Source: Hofstenia miamia
Taxonomy: Eukaryota > Xenacoelomorpha > Acoela
Assembly (NCBI GenBank): GCA_004352715.1
Contig: SCFE01000010.1
Span: forward strand, 1,494,321-1,558,320
DNA: 64,000 nucleotides
Direction: 5' to 3'
The notes beneath the pieces are model-generated. The model did no database searches. It was not told the DNA's origin and saw nothing but the letters and a program-made list of their open reading frames with translations. Within the stretch, counting starts at the first letter, position 1; every line of letters starts with the position of its first letter. A program made the position numbers and the translations under genes. Of this stretch, positions 23,916 through 35,163 are shown in pieces.

Positions 23916-26240
23916 ATGGCAAGATCTTCTTTGAGAACTTATCAGAGTTTTTATTACTGTCGCACAGATATGCCAAGACAAAAGATAAGGGACTTAATTG
24001 ATCTTCTACATGAGGTTGGAATATCATTTGTCAATAACCCAGCAATACCGACATACATCTGTAACAATGGGCGAAGTACAATCGACCTCATGTTCTCCAG
24101 TTTGGACTTGTATCTAGTTAACACACTGGCAATAACTTCCCCCACATCGCAGCTTCAGAAGCACATACCGATAGTATACACCTGACGTCACAAACACTCA
24201 CCACAAACAGGAGTCAGTCCGGAAATCAGTGCATATTATATAAGGTATAAATGGAAACGTACCTTGGAATACAAAAGACTGCAGGAAATCGATGTAGAAA
24301 ATCTAATCAACAGTATGCAATATGGTAAACTGGACGGAGTGTATCAATATCTTGTGGAAGGAATTCTATTCGCTGTGCCCATCAAGAGCCAGAAGTCCCT
24401 CCCCAGTAGATGGTTTGATAAGGAATATCGAGAAAAGTACTTCCAACTCAAGTAACTGAAAACTTTTTATGAAAGTACTAGAATGGATTCCGCCTTAGAG
24501 AGTCTAGTGGTTTGTAAAACAGAATATAAGAGCCTTGTTAACATGAAAACAGCGATATACCGAATGAAAGAAAAAGCAAAATTGCTTAACATCCCCCAGA
24601 ATACCTCCTGGGTAATGGATTTCAAACGAAACGGTTCTGTAGAGTTTCCCATTCCCATGCAAAAACTGGAAGATCATTTCTCAGGGTTATTTAATCGAAA
24701 TGTCACAAAACACTCTTGAACCATATATATCAATGACGGACTACCTGGATGGTACCTTCAGCCAAATTGAAGTAATGAACTGTTTGGGAAACTTGAAGAA
24801 TTACAAAGCCGTGGGGTAAAATAAACTGGTGAACATGTAAAATGATCTCTGAACTATCTAAGTGCAGTGTGAACCAGGCTGTTTAATCGCATCTTGGAAA
24901 CTGGAAATTTGCCAAGTCTATGGAAGGAGAGTGTAATTAAGGTATTGTACAAAGGTGCTGGCTCAAGGAAGGACCCAAATAATTATAAAGGTATTGCACT
25001 TACGTGTGTGCCATTTAAGGCCTTCACGAAACTGACAGCCAACCGGATTTATGACAGGCTGTTGATACCATCGGAACAATTTGGCTTCAAAAGAGGAGTA
25101 GTTAAGCATCATCTCGCAACTCCTCGTACTACATTATATGCATAGTGTTAATCGAGAAAAGCTACTACTCAAACTGGTCGGATTTCATGGTATTCGTGGT
25201 TTGATTCTCTGAGTAATCTCCGGCATTTGCGACTGTAACTACATCAAGATCACAGACGGTTTTCGTCTATCAAAGTCAATAATTTAAGATACTGGAGTTC
25301 TACAAGGAGACAGCTTAAGCCCTCTTCTGTTTAGTAGCTTCATTGCAGATCTGCCAAGACTCTCAGATATGGTAACTGCGACACTGAATGTCTTTTGTAT
25401 GCTGATGATATATTCATGTGGAGCCCAAGGCGAAATCATATTCAACAGTCATTAATAGGATTGGACGAATGGTGTGTAACGAACGCTTTGGGGGTCAACT
25501 TAAAAAAGGCAAAAGTCGTGAAATTCAGAAGAGGTGGCCGGATTTCAATGTTGGGTAAATTGAGTTTCAGAAACGAATTAATCAGTGTAGAAAACAATTA
25601 TGTATATCTAGGAATTTACCTGACCAGTCAGTGGTCATTAACTGAACATCTCAGGCAAAAAATCCTACGTTCATTTCAAATCCAACATCTTGATAAACTT
25701 TTGTTAGGTGCGGCCATTCAATTATTCAACATTGCCATTTTACCAATAATAGCTTATGGAATGAGACAATATGGACGACTTTGAATAGATATCATCACAG
25801 AATGATTGAGCGAGCTAAAGCAATCTTTCTGAAAAGGGTTTTTTCTCAATTCATCTTGCTCCAGTATAAAGACCATGCTCATAGCTGACCCAATTACGTG
25901 CTCTGAAGATATTCTGCGAACTTTAAATCTATTACCAACCTCTGAATATACCGCATATATGCAAGATGTAGCGCATAAGAGAGCATGTTGCAGACCAGAA
26001 TAATTTTTGGCCCCCGCAATGACGCAATCTCATTAGAAAATGTCTGGATCGTCCATTTGGAATATAATCACCCGCTTTTCAATTCACGAATTTCAGTTCA
26101 TTGTATGCAGTAATCGTGAGGTCCATACTGAAGTAAATGATGAATGCATGTGTCAAATATGCGGACAGGAGATGATGACCACATACCATTTTATATCGTG
26201 TCAAATGAAGGCATAATCCCGTAGCCAGATCTCATGATCC
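23916..26240 (+). mobile_element. APE-type LINE, 5'-truncated, broken open frame
   Basis: In order: the C-terminal end of an apurinic-type endonuclease (VNNPAIPTYI, then GRSTIDLMFSS near 24,070-24,100); a linker ending near 24,720 (HFSGLFNRN); reverse transcriptase from 24,890, with LPSLWKESVIKVLYKGAGS, DPNNYKGIAL, FKAFTKLTANRI and EQFGFKRG; TGVLQGDSLSPLLF-like residues in decayed form near 25,290; an intact MYADDIFMWS catalytic box at 25,395; a thumb domain with VYLGIYL near 25,605; and a terminal zinc-knuckle-like CMCQICG...HFISC near 26,150. At least seven frame or stop lesions break it. The endonuclease start and any first ORF are missing, a normal 5' truncation. Motif style suggests the jockey/I/R1 assemblage, but I cannot choose a clade. 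Confidence 0.8.
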
Positions 26241-26319
26241 CAGTCCATTTGACTTTAGTTGTCATATTTTCGTGTAGTTTAGTTTATTTTTGTTGCTTGT
26301 AAACCTGATCAGGTGAATA

Positions 26320-27855
26320 AATTACCATAGATTACTTCTCTATACTCTCATCAAAGTGAGAACGATTCTTGAATCTTTGTATTGTTAAGCTTAAGTTCCT
26401 TCTTCATGTCAGAGAACGTTTCTAACAATTTCTCAATATTAGAGGGGCGTCCAATGACATCGTTATAAGGACTAACTTCACACTCACAGCATACCCATAA
26501 TGTTTTTCTCTTCCCATTTCTTTTGCATTTGTTAAAATGGCAATGCAATTGTGATGTGCATATTTGATTTTACGCAATAAACATGCCATCGCAAACACTC
26601 AATGGAGAAGTTGTAGTGATCTGCGATCATGTAAGCTTTGATTTTGGAGAAACCATTGTGCCAAGTAGTCTACAAACAAGGGAAGCACGGAGAGTGGATC
26701 AATGTGAATTGTGCAAGAAGTGCTATCATGAACATTCCTTTTATGTATAACAAAATTCCAACTATTTATAACTTTTTCAAAATTTCCCATTTTTTCCTTT
26801 TTTGCTCAAAATACTTAGTTTTTGTGGGACGGATGCATTTGATCGTACGATGCCTCGTTTTCAATTTTGATAGTTTTTTAAGGATTACAGCATTAGAATA
26901 ATATATATTGAGTAATTGTAATAAGTCTAAGAGGTTTGTTTATTTCGAATTATAAGTATTTACACATTTTTTACGACTGCAGTCTTTCATCATATGCCTT
27001 ACCGAGCGGGAAATCTTTAAATGATTCATTTAATGCAGAACGAGGGTTTTAGTATAATAAGAAACAGTGAAAATGCAGGAATAAAAAATGAAAAACTTTT
27101 GTCAATATTTGATAACGAGCTTGAGAGTCAGCAAAACCTCCTTTCGACAAAGTTCAATCTAGGTTAGATTTTTACTACCTGAATTCCACAGTTTTTTCAC
27201 TAATATGCAATAATGTATTATGTGTTCATTTAATCCTAAAGCTATGTTTTATGGACGTTATAAAGTTATTTTCTATAGAATAATAATAAAGGTAAGAATA
27301 CATATGAATTTCTATCGATTCCGTCTGACAAATTTGCGTTATTGACAATATATCTTTCCAAAAACATTCACAAAAATCGATTTTCCATCCGACAACTAAG
27401 CAAATAATGAGCAGCGTCAATACAAAATTGTATGTTGAAAATATGCTGAGAAGTTAATTATAGTTTATATATTGACGCAGAATTAACAGAATATTTGGTA
27501 ACAATTTGTAATTCAACGTAAATCGTATTGGGAATTTGTTATGACTGAATGGTACTGACAGCATCCTAGCTTCAATGCAATTCACTAGCATTATCCTTTG
27601 CAGACGTAAACTCAAATTCTATAAACTAGGGTCAGTGTTGAATCTAGGATTGAAATTCTAGGGTAAAGGTGTCACTTTAGGAGTGCGGCTGAGTCATACA
27701 TGGAATAAAGTTGAATTGAATTCATACATTTCATTAGTTTACATATGTTAATCAACATATCACAAATAAGAGACTTATTTTAGGTATGTTAAAATTGATT
27801 CCGTCTATTTATTTATTTTCACCATTTATAATTACATGTAATAACAAACGTTTCT
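26320..27855. other. non-coding AT-rich DNA
   Basis: Frames at 26,351-26,548 (-), 26,599-26,790 (-), 26,638-26,901 (+) and 27,226-27,420 (-) show no recognisable domain. The first contains an HCHFNKCKRN and CCECE cysteine cluster that could be a zinc-finger scrap. TGCGGCTGA near 27,675 resembles tips at 18,350 and 47,260. Nothing else was recognised. Confidence 0.35.
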
Positions 27856-27877
27856 ATTATTATTATTATTATTATTC
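27856..27877. repeat. TTA trinucleotide repeat next to an R4/Dong-like 3' end
   Basis: A pure ATT/TTA run adjoins the 3' end of the minus-strand retroelement that starts at 27,878. On the element's strand this reads TAA repeats. Confidence 0.85.
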
Positions 27878-29130
27878 TTAATTCTCACAGCTTCATGCTG
27901 GTATTCTTTTGGTACTGCTATGTCCACCACTATTCCCAATCTTTTCTCTTTGTCTACTACTACTATGTCTGGCCTCCGTGCTTCTATCACCTTGCTTGTC
28001 TGTATGTTGAAGTCCGCAGTATCGTAACCTTCTCATTTTCTATGACGCCCTGTGGCTTGTGATAATACCACTTGTCTCCTGCTTCTAACCCATGCTGCCT
28101 GCTCAAACTCCAGTGTACCATTCTTCCAACCTGAACTTATACTCATTCTGTGCCAACTTCTCACACCCTGCTATCAGATGATCGACTGTCTCCTCTTCTT
28201 TCTTACATGAGCCTTCACTTACTTCTACCCCACTGATCGTCCGTAAACCATCCCCATCCACACACTTGCCTCTAGTCATTGTCACTGCTGCACACTTTCC
28301 TAATCCAAACTCCAACCCTGAATCTCAGCTTACCTTCTGCAATGTCTGCACTTGCTTCTGCAACATCATTCTTGAACTAGCATACATCTTCAGGTCGTAC
28401 ATGTACCATGGGTGACTTACTGCTCTACCATTCATCTCCAGCTTATACCATATGCCTGTCTCTTTTAACAAAAAGTAGTGGTGCTAAGCTGTCTCTCTGG
28501 AATATGCCTCGCCTAAACCTCAACCTGTGCTCGTCTATCCATGGCATTGCTAAGTTTGTCTTCTTTCTTCTACAATTCTCCACCACTGCCTGGTCTATTA
28601 ACACTTCTCGTCTTTGTCCTGCATCCCTTTTATTCCTTGCTTATTTTTGCTTTATTGATTGCCTCACTACCTTTCTTCTGTATCAGAAGTGTCCTTCCCA
28701 CTGCCATCCACTCTGGCCACCCACTCACCACACACTCCTCCAATGTTACTGCTGGTATCTCATAAACACTTGTGAACTTCTTCAGCCAATACCCATGTAC
28801 CTCATCTCTGCCTGACGCCTTCCAGTTCTTCATCTTCTTTAGAGCCTTCTTCAGCCTTCCAGTTGTGATTGCTTCTTCTTCTTGGCTGAATTCCTTCTGA
28901 ATCTGTTCGCTCTCACTTCCCCAAATATTCTCCCAGAACCTTACTGCGTCCTCACCTGCGCTAGCTGTAGCCTTTTCTCCTGCATCTAGTTCTTTGTAGA
29001 ATCTTCCTGCTTGGGTCTCAAACTTCATATTGTCTCTTGCCTCCTTTGCCCTTGCCCTATATTTTCTCAGTTTCTCAGCTTCTGCAACTAATCTCTGCTT
29101 AAGCTCTTCTCTTGCAGTTGATAAGTTGTA
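27878..29130 (-). mobile_element. R4/Dong-like LINE with restriction-like endonuclease, internally deleted
   Basis: Reading the minus strand 5' to 3': an N-terminal RT lead-in (RFYKELDAGEKA, FWENIWGSES, LKKMKNWKASGRDEVHGYW, PEWMAVGRTLLIQK; 29,028-28,760). Internal RT is shortened, but GIFQRDSLAPLLF, the GxxQGDxLSPLLF box, is visible antisense near 28,480. The catalytic box near 28,400 reads YMYDLKMYA, so the first Asp of YMDD is now Tyr. Then come EFGLGKCAAVTM and GVEVSEGS. After a junction the zinc-finger part CKKEEETVDHLIAGC appears, with HWSLSRQHGLE further on. Near 27,960-28,000 lies an endonuclease segment (EARRPDIVVVDKE-like, then a D-rich IAVP strand). The finger and endonuclease order is typical of R2/R4-type elements with a PD-(D/E)XK nuclease. 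Frameshifts, a lost catalytic Asp and deletions make it inactive. Confidence 0.8.
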
Positions 29131-31351
29131 GTTGAATATTAATTCTTAAAACCACTTCTTGGAAGTTTATAGTTGATTTATATCAATTTTCTATACAAGG
29201 ATTCTATATATCTATGTATATGTACTTCGTGTAAAACTAACCTACATGTAAATTTATTGGCGAAATTATAAAATTTTATAATATTTCACTAAGCCACATA
29301 AAATTAATGGTCTTCATCCACCTTAAAGTGTTCAATTTTACAGTAATATTCTGTTACTTGCATTCATTGATAAAATTATTGTACTTAGGCAAACTCATTA
29401 AAAAATGTCTTTTTTCTAAGAAGAAAATATCTGAAACTTTTATGAAAATAATCAAGGAATTTCATCTTGAAATACGACAATTGAGTGATTAATCTCCTGA
29501 CGTAGTAATTTCGAAATTTCATTTTAATATCAAAAAGAACATTTTTAGTATAATATATAAGAAACTAATATCTAGAAAATAATTATTTCGAAAAAAATAC
29601 CTTTTAATGATGCACCAAACGCAAAGTCATTTCTTTGTGATTGTGGCAGTGCAAGATTTTACCAATAGTGTATAAATTTCATGATTACAATCTCCCAAAG
29701 CAAGAACGCAATTTCATTTATGCAAATCATTTATTTAAATGCAACGAAATTTCCTTGTAAATATGTTAACAATTTGCAAATAAATGAGAATTTTGCTGAA
29801 ATGCAGAAATATATTTTTGAATGAATATAAATAATGCTTGTACTAAACTAATTACTAATTTTTTAAGACTCAGATTCAATTTCTCATAAATTATTCCTAT
29901 ATATCATTATTGAATTCAAAAAATAAGAAATTATGTTTCAACCTTCATAAAAAGAAATTGATTTACTAGAAAAATAGATTTTTGTAATGTAAGAAGGCAA
30001 GTTGTTAACTTACATATCGTTTGAATTGAATTAATGTAATGTACTTATTACACAAGGTCATACAAGCAGTGCAGTGCGGTATTTACTTAAATTATTTTCA
30101 TACAGTTTGATGTGTTGTGAATTATCGTTATGAGGTTTGCTGCAGGATTTGTCAATGAATTGACAAAACTTGTTGATAAATATACCGGAAACGGGAGCTT
30201 TAATTATGACTTTATAGTTGTAAACTTAAACTTCTCAGTAATTGTACCAAAAGTGCTTCATTTGGTTTTTGCTGTTACTTCATTGATCCTTGTTATGGCA
30301 GTTTAAGTATGCATGTACAATAGCATACTTGAAGGTTTTCTTGTTGCTTCAAGCTATGATATTTGAATAACAATTAGCTACGGGCATAACGGGCTTAGGG
30401 TATGGGCACGGACAGACCTACGGGCCTATTTTTATAGGTACGGGCTACGGACCTGGCACGGGTCCTAGATTTCTAAAGCCTACCAACTCAATTCCATATA
30501 AATTATGTAATCAAAAGATAGTCTTAAAATGAAATCCCTTTAAATGATGCATTAATGAATTTCGAATGTTCTACTGTTTGTTAGAATGTAGTTATCGTAT
30601 GAATCATCAAAATTGCATGGTAGGCGTAATTGGTTGGTAGCCGGGGTGGCCAGACACGCAATCTTGATTTGAATTGGCCCTGTTCAACGACGTGAAGCAT
30701 TGGACAATAATCTGTCGTGAGAGCTTTGCGCCTCTATCGCTTTCATCTACCAATATAGACTAACGAAATGTGGTAAGTCAAATTTGAGACGATGAGAATG
30801 CACTCAAGGCCTCTCTCAATTCAGATTTGCAACTACAATAGGCACATTGCATAATACAATACATCTCGTTCTAGAGTTTCAAATGGTTGGGTCCTAAATT
30901 TCATTATCACCATACATGTACAAAGTGCATAATTTATCAATTTTAATGAAGCTACATCTACATTGGGAATTTGTCTTTGAACGTTTCAACACACATTCAA
31001 ATGACCTTTGTCCAAACACGAAGACTGAAGTTTTTTAATGAAATATATAATTAAGAATTAATCCTAAATTTATCTTTAGGATAGAATTTTACCCAAACAA
31101 AATATTTGAATCTAGTAGTTTGAGAGGATGGACTAAAGTTTATAGTGCAGTTTTGTAAATGTACTAATATTTGCAATTTTATTTTTTTCTATAAACTATA
31201 AGAAACTAGTTGAAAATTGAAGCTTGAATTAGCTTGCTGATTATTTCTTTGCTGCCAGTAACCAATGAAAACTTTATGCTCTAGTACATGCAAATAAATA
31301 AGTATATTTGAATGCGCTTAGTTCTTAGTACCAAAGATTCGTTGAAAGACA
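29131..31351. other. AT-rich DNA with one GC-rich island
   Basis: No gene supported. At 30,378-30,480 a run with repeated ACGGGC and GGGCAC motifs stands out, probably one tip of a GC-ended DNA transposon; no partner was found. Another moderately GC-rich patch lies at 30,625-30,770 (GGTAGCCGGGGTGGCCAG), which I could not fold convincingly into a tRNA. Confidence 0.35.
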
Positions 31352-31435
31352 TTTAAGTAATTCGATTAAGTTTTCAAAGTTTAAGTAATTCAAATATGTT
31401 TACAAGGTTTAAGTAATTCAATTAGGTTTACAAAG
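31352..31435. repeat. minisatellite, three copies of a 28-bp unit
   Basis: Three successive units begin TTTAAGTAATTC at 31,352, 31,380 and 31,408, each 28 bases, with a few substitutions between units (for example TTTTCAAAG, TTTACAAGG, TTTACAAAG at the ends). A partial fourth start follows. Confidence 0.8.
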
Positions 31436-31549
31436 TTTTGTTCTGCTTTGGTTGCTCACAGCACAATAAATATTGTCGAATGAATTTGTTCAATAAATTA
31501 TTGACGTAATTGAAAACACAGTTGAGGAGATTTGATAAAACGCCGCAAT

Positions 31550-31774
31550 ATGGGATTCTGTTCAACACCCTTCTTTGAAAAAAGAATTCGAAGCATGTCT
31601 TCATCTATCAGTGCATATGTTGTTTGTGGCCAGATGAAGTTCACAAATCACAAAGCAACAATGCTCTTTACGTTTGCTGGTGGGGAAATGAAATGTGTAT
31701 CAGCTGGATACGAAAATCTCCTACAAAGTCGAAAAAGCCATGCTACTGTAAACGCTTGTCTAAACACCTGTTAA
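31550..31774 (+). CDS. unrecognised 74-residue open frame with cysteines
   Basis: From ATG at 31,550 to TAA at 31,772-31,774. Codon use is noticeably more varied than in surrounding chance frames. Residues include five Cys (MGFCSTPFF, YVVCGQM, EMKCVSAG, and a CLNTC tail) and a Ser-rich stretch. No signal peptide, clear membrane span or known finger pattern was seen. An AG at the end of GAAAACACAG (about 31,520) could be a splice acceptor, but the frame is closed by TGA just upstream of the ATG. It could be a small gene, a terminal exon or a relic of a transposon protein. Confidence 0.3.
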   Translation: MGFCSTPFFEKRIRSMSSSISAYVVCGQMKFTNHKATMLFTFAGGEMKCVSAGYENLLQSRKSHATVNACLNTC

Positions 31775-32470
31775 AGTTTACAACGGAATATACTCCACTG
31801 TAATATAAATTTGAATGTACATTTTTATTTGCACACATTGGCATTGTAGGATAAGATATGCTTTATTAAGAAATGTGTAAACTACTTAGCAATATTAAAA
31901 TTTCTAATTATATGCAAAATTTAAACATCCTCTATATCTTCATCATCAGATTTTGTATGCAGTTATTAATAAATCCCAATATTATAAATTATACCAGTAA
32001 CGTAAATTTCTTGTTTTCTTCGTTGCAAATTTAATAAAATATACAAATTTAACTGAAAAACATATGCAACAGCACGTTAGTTTTGTTGAAATGAAATATT
32101 ACTGAATAGAGTGCGTATATCGAAAATACTAGAAAATCATTGGTTGTAGTAAACTTCTAGAAAATGTCATTGTAGCTTTTGCAAAAATTTATTTCAAAAT
32201 GCATTTCTTAGACTTCAACAGAGTATGCAAAAAATGATTTAAGTTACACTGGAACGATATATTGTTGAATCAAACCATAGTTATTATAAACATCAATCTC
32301 AGTAGACTATGCCTAGGATTACTGATGGTGACCATCTGATATTTGTACTTTAATTGACCTTAGACATCAATAATTCCTAAAACTGTACAAATATTTAATA
32401 ATTTCAAAAGAAAAGAATCAATAACAAAAAAACGTAAATAATAGTAATAAGAAAAAAAAATTAGATTTAG
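31775..32470. other. AT-rich DNA, nothing recognised
   Basis: No coding or repeat structure was seen apart from a weak AT-rich background. Confidence 0.4.
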
Positions 32471-32479
32471 AGAAATTGG

Positions 32480-33100
32480 CATCTTCATGATTGATGGTTT
32501 ACTGAAAGAGTTGGATTAAGAACTGCCATAACGTGACGTTATGAGGATGACATTACCCTTCTGAAAAATAATTGAAAGTTGCTCAAAAAATTGTCTGATT
32601 ACAAACTTATGATCAATGTTAGCAGACCGAGATGCTGCCATGGAACCCAATCTTTGAAGATGTTTGATGGCAAGAGGAGAGCAACCACCAAGAGATTCAG
32701 CAGACAAAGGAATGAATTCCTGAAGCAAGACAAGATGGAGCGTACTTGGCTATTTTACGATCATCTGCAACTTCAAGAGCATGACCAGCAGCAATTATAG
32801 TATGAGACAAGGTTGATGATTGCAAGGCACTGGTGATGGTAACATCAAGAGCTGCAGGACGATCGGCAGACCAACAAGGGAGGAAGATATCTCGAGGACG
32901 AGAGCGAGACAAAGTGAGATTTCTCTTCTCAAGAATAGGAGCTAGGGCAGCTTTAGAAGCTAGATTAAACATGACATCAAGGACACGATCATGGCGATAT
33001 ATTTTATCACAATCACCAGAGCAACACATGGCATGATCACCGTAAATGTCCAGAGTCTTGTTGCATTTTTGGCATGCTGTTCATTGCTGAGGAGTAGGAT
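32480..33100 (-). mobile_element. retroelement C-terminal remnant: zinc finger plus PD-(D/E)XK-like domain
   Basis: The minus strand encodes, from 33,090 downwards, CQKCNKTLDIYGDHAMCC and DKIYRHDRVLDVMF, a CxxC...H...C finger with a following Arg-His-Asp segment. Next are RPRDIFLPCW and ALDVTITSAL, then EVADDRK, an arrangement compatible with a PD-(D/E)XK nuclease (Asp, second Asp, acidic-XX-Lys). After a frameshift near 32,715 it continues EFIPLSAESLGGCSP and ends near 32,516. This order is familiar from polymerase-like proteins of animal mobile elements, where the finger follows the reverse transcriptase. The upstream RT is not present. The family is not R4/Dong as judged by its different motifs. 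Confidence 0.6.
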
Positions 33101-33210
33101 ACCTAAACGATAGCAGAGAACTTCTCAGAACTCTGAAGGCGCTAAATGTCTAAAACATTTCGAGGTACCTGCTGCATATATGAAAAGCGATCCTTCAGTA
33201 GTGGGAAAAG

Positions 33211-33490
33211 ATGAAGGATGAAATAGGTGAGAGAACTAGGTTGCCAGTTCCAAGAGGAGTTAAGAAAAGCAAGCTAGCAGTAGAGACAGCAAAGGTAAAT
33301 AAAGTGTTGGAGAGGATAGATGCTAGGAGTGTCACAGAAGTAAATAGCTTAGTGTATGCAGGCGCATGGGAAGTGCTGAAGAATGTAGGCATGGACATAA
33401 AGAAGAAAGGACGACAAGAAGATAAGGGAGACAGCAAGCCAGCATGGGAGAGAAGAATTGAGAATAAAGTGGCAAAGATTAGGCCAATTT
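33211..33490 (+). mobile_element. R4/Dong-like LINE fragment, N-terminal region
   Basis: The first ~93 residues of a 128-residue frame match the N-terminal part of R4/Dong-like polymerases as I know them: RLPVPRGVKKSKLA, KVNKVLE, then a TEVNSLVYAGA block and a basic stretch ending WERRIENKVAKIR. After this point (about 33,490) the reading frame continues into unrelated sequence, so the element is truncated at both ends. It is basic, as expected for an RNA-binding N terminus. The opposite-strand frames are shadows. It lies head-on to the remnant at 32,480-33,100. Confidence 0.65.
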
Positions 33491-33599
33491 CTATCAAAAT
33501 ACCTGCAAGAAAATTTTTGAAAAACCTTCTCTTTAACCAAATTTTGGCATTGGTAAAGTGGAATGAGGCATCATTTTTCAAATTTATTCTAAGTTGAAA

Positions 33600-35118
33600 T
33601 TTAATTCAAAAGAATATTTTAGCAAAATTAAAGAACACTTAATTTTATTAAAAAGATATAAGCACTTTCATGAATGCAAATGTACTCTTGGAATTCTTAA
33701 TAAATATTTCCTGAATTAATTATTTGTAATTCCTACTTCGATTATACATTTTGTACTTATGTATTTCAACTTCCTATGTCGAGGAAAGTCAATATTCATG
33801 AATGACCACGAAAAACAATGTGGCAAACTGTTAAGATATTTTAACATCAACACAGCTAAGTCCCAAATAATTCACTCGTGGCACCATCCATGCAGGAAAC
33901 ATTCGATTCATAATCGCAATTAAACTTAAATTTTGAATAAAAACCAAACTTGAGCCAATGCAATACAAAATTGCTCTATATATTAAGCCAATAAAATCTC
34001 AAAATTTATAATTTTTACAAATGCTAGGCACAGCAAAAAAATCGACGGGGTATTTCGGAGGGGGAGGGATAATTCTCTCCACTCAAGAAATAATTTTGCC
34101 CCGAAGCAACACCATTAGGCTAATATAGAATGAAGCACGCAGGACTAATATGAGAGTAGAATCTTTGTTGGAAGTCTTTTAATAGAGCAATAGCATTCGA
34201 TGCCGAGAAGCAATGCAAACAATTTTGAGTTTGATTTTAGGATTCGCAACGAGTCTCGATGAATTATAGTGATACTGTGAAAACTCAATAATGTTTCCAA
34301 TTGTAGTAAGCAGCTCGTGTTCAACGCACAGGAACCAAAGCATTTAACTGAAAATATGTATCTAAAACTCAACCCAAAAGTCAATACGGTCAAATTAAAT
34401 TCAAAATCATGGTGTTTTCAAAATTCCTCCTTTTATAAATTATACAAATTTGAAGGATTTATTTTAATTATGCAATCAGCTTTTGTAGTATTTTCATGCT
34501 CGACTCTACTTTATCATTAGCTTCTTGGAAAAATTAGAATCTACAAAATTGTCTATATGCAGGCAAAAACAGTTGTTGAAGAATACATATGTGCTTTTCA
34601 TGACTACATAAGAGGGCTAATTCGCGAGACATGTTAGACATCATAATCTGCACAAAAGAAGGTATTTGTTCTGCAACGTTCAATAAATTCAATCTCGCAC
34701 GACCACAAAAACGTCTGTTGAGTGAATTTTGTCACCCTTGAAGCAGCTGTTTTGTAAATATAGAATTTTTTTCATTGAAAATACTTTGATTTACCCCTTA
34801 ATCATTGTAATGTTTAATATAATTGCCTTTCTCATCCTCTGTTGAATGTTTTTTCTTTCAGTCAAAATGAAATTGTGAATTTATTAATTCAAAAAATGGG
34901 GCTGTGTAAACTCAAAATTGAGTAGGCCTAGTAATTAAAGACCTTGTCAATTCATTCATGGCTGTACATTTTTTCAGGTTTGATTTATTCTATTTTGCAA
35001 AACGGATTAACCTTTATGCTAGTACACATTCTGTAATTTACAAACATGAGTTTGTTAACGTTTTTAATCAGGAAAATGTCATATTTTTAAATATTATTAT
35101 TATTACCATTATTTTTAC

Positions 35119-35120
<2 letters not shown>
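33600..35120. other. AT-rich DNA, no supported gene
   Basis: A GC-rich patch at 34,035-34,115 (GACGGGGTATTTCGGAGGG, then TTTTGCCCCGAAGC) has partly complementary halves and may be a short inverted-repeat element. The other frames (34,145-34,520, both strands) are unrecognised. Confidence 0.35.

Positions 35121-35163
<43 letters not shown>
35121..35163. repeat. TAA repeat, 3' tail of minus-strand LINE
   Basis: A run of TAA units of about 43 bases. On the minus strand it reads TTA repeats directly after TTTGACTCTGA, matching the TTA tail of the related plus-strand LINE that ends near 38,605. Confidence 0.85.

Noticed and set aside
28408-28815. 135-residue plus-strand frame rich in Leu, Ser and Cys
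   Set aside because: It is antisense to the reverse transcriptase of the minus-strand R4/Dong-like element, where the motifs make sense.
30625-30770. Possible tRNA-derived SINE or tRNA gene
   Set aside because: GGTAGCCGGGGTGGCC resembles a promoter box only loosely; I could not form a cloverleaf or find a second box at the right distance.
31352-31435. Possible CRISPR-like array
   Set aside because: The three 28-bp units follow each other without spacers and are diverged; it is a minisatellite.
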